Positions 18,554 through 30,200 of a stretch of 62,396 nt of DNA are shown here, piece after piece. Location: positions 1 through 62,396 of the forward strand of contig CANQLH010000009.1 of NCBI GenBank assembly GCA_947624655.1, written 5' to 3'. How positions within the stretch are numbered: position 1 is the first letter of the stretch; each line of letters opens with the position of its first letter. This DNA is from an uncultured Clostridia bacterium (GTDB lineage: Bacteria; Bacillota; Clostridia; TANB77; CAG-508). The notes below the pieces were generated by a model. It was not told where the DNA came from. It made no database searches and saw only the letters and a list, made by a program, of their open reading frames with translations. The position numbers and the translations under genes were made by a program.

Positions 18554-18622
18554 ACTGAGTAAATATTTGTCCGAGTTATATCTAAATTTTCTTAAAAGTA
18601 GTTTTGTCATTGGTTTTTTCAC

Positions 18623-18700
18623 AGAAATTCTAAAAAGACTTGGGCGGCACCCTTCCACGCATAGTGTGAACGCTTTCCGCCAAGTCTTTTAAGAATTTCT
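18623..18700. repeat. Hairpin element with 24-bp arms
   Basis: AGAAATTCTAAAAAGACTTG and complement (AAGTCTTTTAAGAATTTCT) enclose GCACCCTTCCACGCATAGTG. A GC-rich core within AT-rich arms is shared in style with the A-D elements, but the core differs. Confidence 0.55.
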
Positions 18701-18872
18701 AGTTCAAAACATTCCAGCACTACTTTTGCGAAAATTTGATACAACTCGAACATTAACGTAGGAATGATGAATAATTTTAAACATCAAGTAGAAGAAATTG
18801 TATTGAAAGAACTAATTTATGTTTAGAATTTGAAAATTTTTGAAATTTTAGTAAAACATTCTAAAAGTTTTC

Positions 18873-18910
18873 TTGACTTCCATATACATTTTGATTATAA
18901 TATGTATATG
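18873..18910 (+). promoter_or_regulatory. Promoter and operator of the AbiE antitoxin gene
   Basis: TTGACT (18873-18878), 17-nt spacer, TATAAT (18896-18901). A perfect 9-bp inverted repeat CATATACAT (18881-18889) / ATGTATATG (18902-18910) brackets the -10. AbiEi proteins are known autorepressors that bind inverted repeats. Confidence 0.8.
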
Positions 18911-18920
18911 GGGGTCAAAA

Positions 18921-19505
18921 ATGGAAAATATTGAAATTTTAAAAAAATTTATTGAAAAAAATAATGGTATTCTTTTATCGTCAGATGTTAGAAGCCTTAA
19001 TATTCATAAACAATATATCAAATTATTATGTGATGAGGATTATATAGAAAGAAAAGAAAAAGGTGTATATGTAAAAAAAGGAAAAAATGTAAATGATTTC
19101 TTTTTATTACAGCAAAGATATAAAACAGGAATTTACTCACATAATACCGCATTATATTTTTACCATTTGACCGACAGAACACCATTAAAATATGATTTAA
19201 CTTTTCAAAATAATATACGAGTAAGAGATGAAATAGTTTCTCCGCATTATACTAAAACTGATTATTTTGAAATAGGAAAAACTGAATTAAAACTACAAGA
19301 TGGAACAACAATTAGAGTTTATGATTTAGAAAGAACAATTATTGATATTTTGCGAGATAGAAACAAAATTGATTTACAAATATTTAATAACGCAATAAAT
19401 GGGTATATGAAAAGAAAAGATAAAAATTTAGTGAAATTAAGTAAATATGCAAAAATATTTAAGCAAGAAAATGTATTAAAAAAATATATGGAGGTTTTAT
19501 CGTGA
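18921..19505 (+). CDS. abiEi: AbiEi-type antitoxin/transcriptional regulator
   Basis: The 194-residue product is the antitoxin of a type IV AbiE toxin-antitoxin system. It has an N-terminal winged helix (MENIEILKKFIEKNNGILLSS..., LCDEDYIERKEKGVYV) and a C-terminal AbiEi domain with YSHNTALYFYHLTDRTP and VYDLERTIIDILRDR. ATG 18921 follows GGGGGT by 5 nt; an ORF start 48 bp upstream overlaps the promoter and is rejected. Its stop TGA overlaps the GTG of the partner toxin, which is reduced to 23 codons. The antitoxin is therefore an orphan. The gene lies between two 80-bp direct repeats. Confidence 0.85.
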   Translation: MENIEILKKFIEKNNGILLSSDVRSLNIHKQYIKLLCDEDYIERKEKGVYVKKGKNVNDFFLLQQRYKTGIYSHNTALYFYHLTDRTPLKYDLTFQNNIRVRDEIVSPHYTKTDYFEIGKTELKLQDGTTIRVYDLERTIIDILRDRNKIDLQIFNNAINGYMKRKDKNLVKLSKYAKIFKQENVLKKYMEVLS

Positions 19506-19573
19506 TAAAAAATTCTATAAAAAATGATAGTTCATTACAAGAACAATGGAACAAATTCTTGTTTTTAACTTAG
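19502..19573 (+). pseudogene. abiEii: Truncated AbiEii-type toxin (23 residues left)
   Basis: GTG 19502 overlaps the antitoxin stop (GTGA), the usual coupled start of the partner. The frame reads MIKNSIKNDSSLQEQWNKF and then enters the 80-bp direct repeat at 19557, where TAG (19571-19573) ends it. The nucleotidyltransferase body is missing. Confidence 0.7.
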
Positions 19574-19636
19574 TTTTACCAAGGCTTACAATTTTTATGC
19601 AATTTTAGAAAATTTGCAAAGCTAACAAAATATTAT
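19557..19636. repeat. 80-bp direct repeat, copy 2
   Basis: Matches 18474-18553. Its left edge cuts the AbiEii-type toxin gene; the 1,003 bp between copies hold the hairpin element and the antitoxin. Confidence 0.85.
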
Positions 19637-19928
19637 TTAGTAGTTTTGTCATATTTTGTCATATCATTTTTCTTGACTTTCTACTTCTAGCATTGTATAA
19701 ATAATACATAAAATATAATTTTATTTAATTTTTGTCATCTTAGGTAGTCTTTATAAATTCTTTAGGATTTCGCCTAAAACAAATCATTAATTTAACAATA
19801 ATTGTAAAGGGGATGGTTGCAAAATATCATTAAATAATTTCAATTACAAATACATTATAAAAAATAATTTTTAATATTATATCTTGATTTACCTTATGAA
19901 TTAAGATATAATTAGAAAGGAAATATTA

Positions 19929-20885
19929 ATGATACAAAATTTTGAACAAATAGAAGATTTAGATGTTACCAATGATTTAGTTTTTCAAAGAATTTTTGGT
20001 AAAGTTGGCAATGAAGAAATTACAAAAGGATTTCTTGAGAAGATTTTAGGAATTCAAATTGATGAATTAACTTTAGACACTAACAAAAGATTAATTGGAG
20101 AAGAAATAGATGATAAAATTGGACGCATTGACGTAAAAGCAAAACTTAAAGATGGCACAAAAGTTGTAATAGAAATGCAAGCTAGTAGCTACAAGTATAT
20201 GCCTGAAAGACTTCTATATTATTGGGCTTCTGCATATACAGAAGGATTTAAAAAAGGCGATAAATACCGTATGCTAGAAAAAACAATTGCAATATTAATT
20301 TCAAAAGAAAACCTAGGTATAACAAAAGGAATTTCTCAATATCATACTAAATGGGATATTAGAGAAAAAACTCATTTAGATAAAGTATTTACAAAGAACT
20401 TAGAAATACATATTTTAGAATTAGGCAAATACAAAGACGGACAAGATGATAAAGAAAAGGGCAATTGGATAAAGTTTATTAAAGATGGGGGTAAAGCAAA
20501 AATGGATGGTAAAGTTCAAAAAGCACTAAAAGAAGCACAAGAGGAATTAGAAAGACTTACACAAGATCCTGAAACGGCAGAAATGTATTATCAAAGAGTA
20601 AAAGACTTAAGAGATATGTTATCTTATGCCGATGCTGCAAAAGAAGAAGGCATTGAGCTTGGAATGTCACAGGGAATAGAGCAGGGAATAGAGCAAGGTA
20701 TAAAACAAGGTATATCACAAGGAGTTGAACAAGGTATTGAACTTGGAAAAAAAGAGCAACAAAAGGAAATTGTACTAGCCTTATATAAAAGGAATATGCC
20801 AATAGATGAAATATGTAATATAGTGAATCTGTCAAAAGAAAACGTCGAAGAAATTATAGGTAAACAAAATAATGCTAGCAAGTAA
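19929..20885 (+). CDS. Rpn-family PD-(D/E)XK nuclease / putative transposase
   Basis: The 318-residue product has DLDVTNDLVFQRIFG at the start and the nuclease core GRIDVKAKLKDGTKVVIEMQ (Asp ... ExQ). The WASAYTEGFKKGDKY segment and a low-complexity tail of EQG(I/V) repeats before KKEQQKEIVLALYKR are typical of this family. In Rpn proteins the family promotes RecA-independent recombination and can act as a DNase with phage-defence links; for this copy the role is inferred. AAAGGA lies upstream of ATG 19929. It is followed by a small overlapping frame and a strong terminator. Confidence 0.85.
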   Translation: MIQNFEQIEDLDVTNDLVFQRIFGKVGNEEITKGFLEKILGIQIDELTLDTNKRLIGEEIDDKIGRIDVKAKLKDGTKVVIEMQASSYKYMPERLLYYWASAYTEGFKKGDKYRMLEKTIAILISKENLGITKGISQYHTKWDIREKTHLDKVFTKNLEIHILELGKYKDGQDDKEKGNWIKFIKDGGKAKMDGKVQKALKEAQEELERLTQDPETAEMYYQRVKDLRDMLSYADAAKEEGIELGMSQGIEQGIEQGIKQGISQGVEQGIELGKKEQQKEIVLALYKRNMPIDEICNIVNLSKENVEEIIGKQNNASK

Positions 20886-21000
20886 TTATGTCTGTTCTTG
20901 TCAAGATACTCTTGAAAAATATCTTCCATGGTCAGAAAATCTACCAGATGATATAAGAAATTATGCAGGAGATTATGAAGAACTTAAAGTAGCAGAATAA
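20872..21000 (+). CDS. Small overlapping frame after the Rpn gene, unknown
   Basis: A 42-codon frame starts at ATG 20872 inside the last codons of the nuclease. The text CQDTLEKYLPWSENLPDDIR looks protein-like rather than random, and it ends just ahead of a terminator. It could be a remnant of a longer gene displaced by the upstream gene, or a real small protein. Nothing recognisable was found. Confidence 0.35.
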   Translation: MLASNYVCSCQDTLEKYLPWSENLPDDIRNYAGDYEELKVAE

Positions 21001-21004
21001 TTTT

Positions 21005-21050
21005 ATCCCAGACCAACTGGCTTAGAACCAGATGCTCTGGGATATTTTTT
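21005..21050 (+). terminator. Rho-independent terminator after the Rpn gene
   Basis: ATCCCAGA (21005-21012) pairs with TCTGGGAT (21036-21043) and is followed by ATTTTTTG. Confidence 0.8.
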
Positions 21051-21065
21051 GTCTATCATAAATTT

Positions 21066-21139
21066 ATAATTTTGTCACTACGTTACTTCGTTGATCGGTA
21101 ACATAATTTTGTCACTACGTCAAGTCGTTGATCGGTAAC
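21066..21139. repeat. Two tandem 37-bp repeats
   Basis: Units 21066-21102 and 21103-21139 share ATAATTTTGTCACTACGT and TCGTTGATCGGTAAC; they differ at three or four central bases. Confidence 0.75.
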
Positions 21140-21168
21140 AAGAGTAATGTTCTAATTTTATATAACTT

Positions 21169-21206
21169 CAAAAAGAGGAAACGTTTTAAAAACGTTTCCT
21201 CTTTTT
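21169..21206. terminator. Bidirectional terminator downstream of the giant surface gene
   Basis: AAAAAGAGGAAACGTTTT and its complement form a long stem with T-runs in both directions, serving the minus-strand gene ending at 21254. Confidence 0.85.
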
Positions 21207-21253
21207 GTTTTATGCTTTCGACATGTTTGGTCTTTTTTTATTTTTGAAATATT

Positions 21254-24200
21254 TTACTGCATTTCTTTAGGTGTTAGTACAAATTTCTTGATTAATACTA
21301 TACCAGTTGCTAGTATTACAAGTACTACAAGTACTATCCATAAGTTAGATTGTGCTTCTTCTCTTTGTGTTAAACCTGTTGGTTCGTGGATACTTATTGT
21401 TTCTGACTTAGCTGTTCCAACTGTTGGAAGAAGTCCTTGTGTTTCTACGTCTGTACTTTCAGCTTCTTGTGAGCATTCACTATATCCATCAACCTCATTA
21501 CCTTCTGGGTCATAAGCTTTTAACTTAATTGATTTACCAGCATAGTTCTCTAGTTTTGTTATTTCCATTAAGTTAGAGTATTCATAGTCGTTTGTTTGTG
21601 TACTTGTTGTTTCAAGAACTCTTGATAATACAAGTTCTGTACTTACACTATGTTCTGAAGATGTTGGATCGGTTGTTAATGGAGAATATAGACCGTCGTT
21701 TAACTTTCCTTTATTTTCGTCATTATACCAGTTTAAGTAATCTAAGTAAGTCTCGTGAGTTGCTCCACCTTTTGCTCTTATTATAGTATTGTACTTGTTC
21801 ATTATATTGACACCGGTAGAAGTAGATGTATAATTCTCTCTGCTTGATTTAAAGTCATCTATTGTTGTTAATTCCCAATCGCCGTTTACAGCATTTCCTT
21901 CTTTATCTTGTTGTATAAAGTTCAAGCTTGGGTCAATGTAGTCTACGATATTTGTAGCTCTTGTTCTAACGTCTATTTCTTTTGTCTTAGATTCATCACA
22001 TTTTCTTTCTGTATATTTTTCGTCTAAGAATTCATGGTTTACTACTGTACCGTCTCTATCTGACTCATAGTATACTATGTTGTGAAGGTTCTCTTTATAG
22101 TATCCAAGAGCTATTGGTTTGGTATTACCATTATTATCATAGAAGTACGTAATTGTATTTGCTACACCATTGTTCGAAACTGTTATCTCATAAGTTATCT
22201 CTAATATTGTACCGTTTAATAATTGTGTATCATACAATATTTCAAGTAATCCGTCTCTGTTAGACATCATATCTTTGTTAGGTAGCGTTGAAATAATTGC
22301 GTTCTTGTATAAGTTTGAGTTATTGTAGTTAACCTGTACCTTACCGCCTTCTTCCCAAATGTCTGCGTCTAATTGTTTCGAACCATCTTGTGTGTATAGT
22401 TTGATATTTTTAACCTTCTTAGTTATGTTCATATCAGCATCTGCTCTAGGTGTTAAACCAAAGTCTACATTTGCAACCGAGTATCTATAATCTGAAAAGT
22501 CTAGGTTACCCTCTTTACTTTCTGTCGCACACTCAACTTCTAGGTGCATTGTAGATGTGTATGCATCTATCTTATCAACGTGTGTTCTGTCTTGTACATT
22601 TTCGATACCATCTACTTCATAGTTCCATGACCATGAGTGTTCATCTTTAGTTGTGCCATCTTCATTTCTTGCCGTGTCACCTTCTGCAATCTGCTCTCCT
22701 GCTGTTTGTGCTTCAATTTGAGCTAACCTTGAGTTTACATCGTCATATGCATCTGAATATCTTCTAGAATCACCAACATACCAATATTTAGTAGAATCTG
22801 TATTTTCGTTTGCCTTTATAGATTGATAATACTGTCCGTTTATTCCAGTTCCAGCAAGATTTTTAGTAGTTTCTCTTATTGTATCTTTTTGTACATCTGT
22901 AAAGTCGTCTTCTCTATTATTTGCATCATCACCATATACAAATCTTACTGTATAATCACCTGGAATGTAGCCTATGAATGTATAGTTACCATTCTCATCT
23001 GTTACAGTTCTTGCTCTAACAACTTGTGCTTTTTCATCTGAGCCTTCATTTATTTCATCACGTTCTAGTTCTACAAGTTCTACAATAATTCCTTTAATTC
23101 CATGTTCTTCAACCCATTCGAGTAGATCTTGTGTGAAGTTATCTGATTTCCATACACTACCTGTTAATGTTCTACGATATGCTTCAGTATTATCATCAGT
23201 TAGGTTAGTTCTTACATTTAGGCCTACTGCCCACATATCATTTTCTTGTACATTTCTTAAGTTGTCAAGTGCATTCATGTATCTTTCCTTATTATTACGT
23301 CTGTCTTTTGCTGCCTCATCAAATTCTGCTCTAGCTTCTTGATATTCTTGTATCTTAGTATTACCTGGTTTAGATACTTTATCTAATAAGCCTTTTGCAA
23401 TAATTGCACCGTTTTGATCCTTTTCGTATGCTTTGTATCCATTTATCTCAACATAGTTATTTGTAGCTAATACGCCGTTCTTTACATCTGCTAAAACTTC
23501 TTGTAGTATCTCACTAGGTTTCTTTCTGTCACCTTGGAAGTTACTTCTGATAATTACATCATCATTATTAGCATCATTATTAACACCTTTTCCAAGTCTT
23601 AGAGTTAAGTAGATTTCTATTGTATCTCCTGCATTTAATGTTGAGTCATTTTCATTTGCAAATGTTAGATATACTGCTGATAAATCATCTATATTTTTTA
23701 ATCCAATATTTGAGTTTGGTGGATACTTGCTGTTTCCTTTAGCTACTATTGCATTATCAAGCTTACCGCCATTTTTGAATACTTCTACTCCGTATAAAGA
23801 ATCTCCTTTAGATGTTGTGTAAGTGTTTGCTAATTCAAATCTATTATCGAAGTAATCAACAATTTCTGTTATGTCTGTTGGTGTGTTGCTTGTATTATAT
23901 AATGTTAGTTTATATTTTACATATAGTTCAACTTCGTCATCTGAGTACCAAGCTCTTCCTTCTGAATTCTTATCTGTGTCATAAGCATAGTCATCATGAT
24001 ATAGATATTGTTCATATGAAGATAATAATTGATCCATAGTATAAGTCTCATCATGTTTGTTCATTGATACTATTGTACTTGCAATGTCCTTTTCAAGATG
24101 TACTTCTGTCATGTCTCTCTTATATAATCCTAAGTTGATATATCTTTGTTCTTCATAGTCATCTAAGTTGTTTCCATTATATGGATATGTCTTAACATCT

Positions 24201-27200
24201 AATGGATTATTTATTCCATTTGCTGATGTGTTGTATCCAGCATATGCTGATACACTTGTATCATAGATGTACTCAATCTTATTATATATCTCAGGATCTG
24301 TTTCTGTACCAGTCTCATCCATATAGTGATTTGCTACAACATTGTTATATACTGTTCTTCTAGCATCGAATGAATTTAGGTACTGGTTAGTTGCTAAGTA
24401 GCTTTCCATTTCTTCTACAATACTTTCATATACATCTTCTAGTTCTTCATATCTGTATGCGATATTGTAGTAAGAACCATCGCCACCATCAAATTTATCT
24501 GCCTTATCAGGGAATACTAAGCTGTCTCTGTTGTCTGTTACTTTATAGTTAGTTGGATATGATCCAATTTCTTGTAATTTCTCATCTGTATAGTTTCTTG
24601 TGCCTGCTTCTTCGGTACTTCCGTTATGTTCGCTTCCCTTTGAAGATAGCTTCCATTCTGCTAAGTTTTGAGATGGAATAATTTCATCACTTGCAGAAGT
24701 TGTAAATACTTGACCATTATATGTAAATTTAACGATGAATTCTGGGTTTTCGTTCTCATAAATTTCAACATCAAATTCATAATGTCCTTTTGCATCTGTA
24801 AATGTTGGGTTTGTTCCTCTATCTACATTTACAAAGTTCAAGTTATTTCCATCTTTTCTATAAAGTGTAACTTCTATTCCTTCAAATAACTTATCTGTTA
24901 TTTCGCCTTCGCTATCTGTTGTATATTTACCATCTCTTATTAGCCCATCTGCCTTTGACCAAGCTAGTTCTTCCCATACAGTACCTGCAAGAATCATTGT
25001 CTTTCTTTCTGTTATTGTATCTAATGCTTTAATTATTATTTCGCTACCATTATCTATTATTGATGCATGAACTGGGTTATCAACTGTTCCACTCGTTAGT
25101 CTTCCATTTTCTAATTTAAGTGTTGCTGTTATAACGCCTGGAAGTGGAACTGCTGGTGCTTCTACTCCAGTCTCTTGGATTGTTACTGTTATGTCACCGC
25201 TAAAGTTTCCGTCAATATCTAATCCATTCTTTAACTCATCACTTGTGAATATTATCTCTGCGTTTGCGTCAACTTTAGTAGGCTTACTGATAGGTCTTCC
25301 ATTTACTGTTACTGTTACATTTAAGGTTGCACTAGTAATTAATTGGTCGTGTCCATTTGTTAATGTTTCCTTCTTTATTACTAAGTCTGGTAATTTCTTA
25401 TCATTTGCAATAGTAACTTTTAATACTTTTGAACCTTTATCATCTGAAATTGTATAACTTGCCCACTGTTCGCCTTCTATAATTTCAGTATCAGTTAATT
25501 TACCATTTTCAAAATGAACTCTTACATATATGTTTCCTGTTATGTTATCGTAACCAGCTTTAGGATCTACCTCGTTTATTAATATATATACGTCTCCAGT
25601 ATATCCGTCAATTAATCCTACCTTATCCAATAATGTATTTCTGTCAATTGTAATTAAGCCGTCATCATCTGTCTTATATACTGTTGTATCTGCAGTAGTT
25701 ATCTTTGCTTTCTTTCCTGTAATTGGTTCTTTTGATACTGTAATCCTAAAGTCTACGTTAGATAATGCTAGACCAGTTGCTCTATCAACCTTACTAATAT
25801 ATATTGGTTGTAGTTCTTGTTTTGTATTCTTTACTGCTATTGTAACTGATGTCTCATCTTCAGAAACACCAACACCTAAGACTGTTCTTGATAAATCGTC
25901 TGCATATTTTGCACTCTTTAGGTATCCATTACTGTAATGTAATGTAACTTCTATTGTTCCATCTATTCTTGAATATTCGTCTGGTACTTGTGTTTCTGTA
26001 AGTTTTACTCTTAAGTCTCCTGAATAGGTAGATAAGTTACCACCAATAGCTTCTTCTGCCAAGCCTTTTATGTCTATATATCCTTGAGCAACAGTAGATA
26101 GTCTTCTGCTCTTCCAACTTCTTCCATCTTTACTAACACTTACTTCGAAGGTTGCTCCTTCTATGAATGTTTGTTTTGAAGTAGTTCCGTCTACTTTTCT
26201 TAGCCTTAATTTATTATCAAGTCTATCTTTTACAGTAATTGTTCCTACATCACGAGGTTTATTTCCATGTGAGTAAGATGATTTGTAGATACCCCATTCT
26301 ACTTGATCCTGTTTATTGTTTGTGGCTTTTGTAATTGTTCCATGTTCATATGTTATAACAATCTGTATAGTACCGTCAATCTTTTGATATCCGTCTGGTG
26401 GTGTTATCTCTTCAAGTTCTACTGTTAGTGTTCCAGTCCATCTATCCAAAACGTCTATCTTTAATGGTATTAATTCTTCTGCATATATTATAATCTGACC
26501 TGCATCGTTAGTTCTTCTGTTATTTAGTGTTACTGTTGTACCAGTGCTACTTGTAATTTTTATATTAAATACTGCACCTCTTAATGCTGAACCTTCAAGG
26601 TCATTCTTTTGGATTACTATTTGTTGTTCATCATTTGGAGTATCATAGGCTTTAACAACTATACTTGCATTTTTATCTTTGTCAGCTTCAACTACTATTG
26701 CATCTTCTCCTTTGCCCTCTGCAGTTTCTCCATCATCAATTGGTTGTATTATTCCATGGTCGTATGTTACAGTTATAGTCTTTGTTTTATCCCATGTTAT
26801 ATATCCATCTGGTGCTTTTTTCTCTGTTAATGTTACTATTAACTTTCCAGTCCATCTCTCTAAAACATCTATCTTTAATGGCATTGCTATTTCTTCTGCT
26901 GTTATTGTAATCTTACCTTCACTATTTGTTCTTCTATTTAGGATAACCTCACCAACGCCTTCACGTTTAATCTTAATCTCGAACTCTGCACCTTCTAGTT
27001 TTTCATCTAAGTAATTTAATTTTGTTAAATCGAAGGCAGGATAATTATTTTGTGTATCATATGCCTTGAGTGTTACTGTATATCCATTAACAGATATATC
27101 TGATATAGCATCTTCTTGCTCATCGCCCTCTGATACTTCTTCTGCCGTTATTTTTCCGTTATTATACGTAATTGATATTTTCTTTCTATGTTGCCATAAT

Positions 27201-30200
27201 ATATATCCATTTGGTGCTTCTAACTCTCTTATTTCTACCGTTAACTTTCCTGTCCATCTCTCTAAAACATCTATTCCTAATTTTGTTAAATCTTCTGCTG
27301 TAATTTGAAGTATTCCAGAAGCATTTGTAGTTTTATCAAATTGATCAGTTTTGCCTCCTTCACGAGTAATTATCATTCTAAATTTAGCTCCAACTAATGG
27401 TTTTTGACTTGTAGCATCTAATTTAGTTAACTCAATAGCTGGTAAATTTTTCAATGTATCATAAGCCTTAACATTTGCTGTAACTCCTGCTTCTTCTGGA
27501 ACAATTGCATCTTCGGCTTTATCAACTTCGTCTTCGCTTGTAATCTTAACTGTTCCTTTAGTATATGTTACAGTTAATTTTTTTGGCTTATGTTGCCATG
27601 TTATATATCCTCCCGGAGCTTGAATCTCGTCAATTGTTATTGCTAACTCTCCTGACCATTTTTCTAATACATCTATGCCTAAATTATGATAGTCTTTAGC
27701 AGTTAAAGCACTTTCCCCTGCTGAAATAGTTTTAGATATAAACTTACCATTATCACTTCTTGTTACAGTTATATTGAATGTAGCACCTTGTATCATATTA
27801 TTGGTACTTGCATCATATTTTTGTAACTTAAATCCTTCGCAATTTTCTTTTGTATCATACGCATCAACATCTAAGCATATACCTTTGTCTCCAACTTTTG
27901 TGACTATTGCATCTTCGCCTTTATCTCCCTCATCTTCAGAGTTGATTGTTATCTTTCCTTTGTTGCATGTTAATTTTATTGTCTTCTTATAATCCCATTT
28001 TACATATCCTTGAGGAGCTTGTGTTTCTACTATTGTAACTGTTAATTGTCCACTCCATCTATTTATAGCATCAATTCCAATAGCCTTCAATTGTCCTGCG
28101 GTTATCGTAGCTTCTGCGCTACCATTTGTGTCTGCTGTTGCAGATTTTCCAGTTGTCTCGTTCTTTACAGTTACTTGGAATCTTGCTCCTGGAAGGTCCG
28201 CACCAGTACCAGCATCGTGTTTCTTAATCTTTATATGTCCTTCGCCTTCTGGTGTATTGTAGCCTTTAACAACTACTTTACCACCTTCTGCTTTAGCCTC
28301 TATTGCATCCTCTCCATCATCTTTATCAGTGCCATCAGGACATTCGATTTCTTCTACATTACTTGCTACTCCATTTGTTACTGTCCATTTTATTATCTTC
28401 TTTCTAGTCCATTTAACGTGTCCTTGGCATGCTACTTCTTCAATTTCAACTTCTATTGTTCCAGACCATCTATGGTAAACATCTATACCAATTTCGCTCC
28501 ATTTTATTTCTATCTTTCCATTTGATGTTTCGAAATTAGATACCTTCTTATTTTCAGAACCATCTAGGTTTTTCTCTGTTCTTGTAACTTTGAATTTAAA
28601 TGAAGCTGGTGTCTCACTCTCACTCGTTCCGTCCCAACTATATTTAGTAAAGTCAAATATAGTCTCATCCTTATCATCGTAGCATATTAGCTTTGTTGCA
28701 TCTGTCTTACCATATGCCTTACCCTCGTGTTCAATCTCAACATTGTCGTTTGTTGATTGTACATAAGCATTAGATGTATTTTTTGAATTGGTTACTTTTC
28801 CTTTTTCATATTTAGATATTATTGTCTTCTTTACATCATTAGCCCATTTTACATATCCATCAGGTGGTGTAATTTCTGTTACTTCGAATGTTACATCTCC
28901 TGAGTATATTTGTAGTAATTCTGAGGCTTTTACTCCGCCATTACTATTTTCATAAAATTCTAATGCAGAATGCTTGAAAGGTATTGATGTAATTGAGCCT
29001 AAGATTTCATCGATTGTTAATGATTTTCCTGTTGCAGCACTCGTCCATGTGCCAGAGCATATCTCTTGTAATTCGCTAGAACTGATTTGACCAGCTTCAA
29101 GCCAACTAATTATTTTTTCTTTAGAAATATTATTTGTAGCACTTTTTAGACTATTGTTAATCCAAGTGCTTAGATTTCTTTTATCCTGTATAGCATTACT
29201 GTACCTTTGGAATTCCTCTAGTTTTTCATCATATGCAGCTTTTACACTGTCATATTGACTAGACTTACTATTGTAAGCTTGTTCCGCACTATATTGAGAA
29301 GTTCTCGCACTTTGAAGTTCGCTACCCAATGCCTGTGCGACCCCATTACGCGAGTCTGCTTCCTTGCTCCATTCGTCATATTCTGGCTTCCAGTCCAACC
29401 ATAATTTGAAGTAGTCATCATACTCCTCAGAGAAATCGTAATATGCAGTCATATTTGGAGGATCTTCACCCAAAGCATTGCCCATCAAATCACTGTAGTA
29501 GTTACAATACCACACGATACCATATTCGCCCCATATGTCGTTGTATAATTCGCTAGCATAATCGTCCGCGTCCTTCCAAGAGTCATAAGCATCATTATAC
29601 TCTTCTTGTAATGAGTTTACTTCATCTATCCAATATTGATAAACTTGACCAGTTTTTCCGTTTTCGTCAGGATAACGTGTATCGAGTTCATCTACCAAGC
29701 TATTTACTTGGTTTGCTAAATCATTCACTTCTTGTTCAATATTTGGATTTGCATTTATTATTTCGTCTAATTCTTTATATATCTCAGTGTTACTCAAATT
29801 TTTTTCAATTTCTTCACTTATAAGTTTCCTTATATAATATTTTATAGTCTCTCTTTGTTCCAAATTTGCATCTGGTAATTTGAATAATTCTGATGCATTG
29901 ATACTATCTAATTTGTTTCTTATAGCTTCATCTGATGTCAAAACATCTTTAAAGTAAACCTGTGTTGAAGGTGTCATTGTGAAACTTTTTGCTCCATCAA
30001 CATTTACATCGAATTCTCCACCATTAATAACATTACCATTAGCATCTCTTTTTTCTAATTCTATAAAAATAGGATTGTCGTCTTCTCCATCTGGAGGTGT
30101 CTCAGGCTCATCACCTGGAATTTGAGGTGGTGTAACTGGTGGTTTGTGTTCTCCTTCCCCAATTGTAGGAGTTTTTGTACAACCACATGGAGATGTAGTT

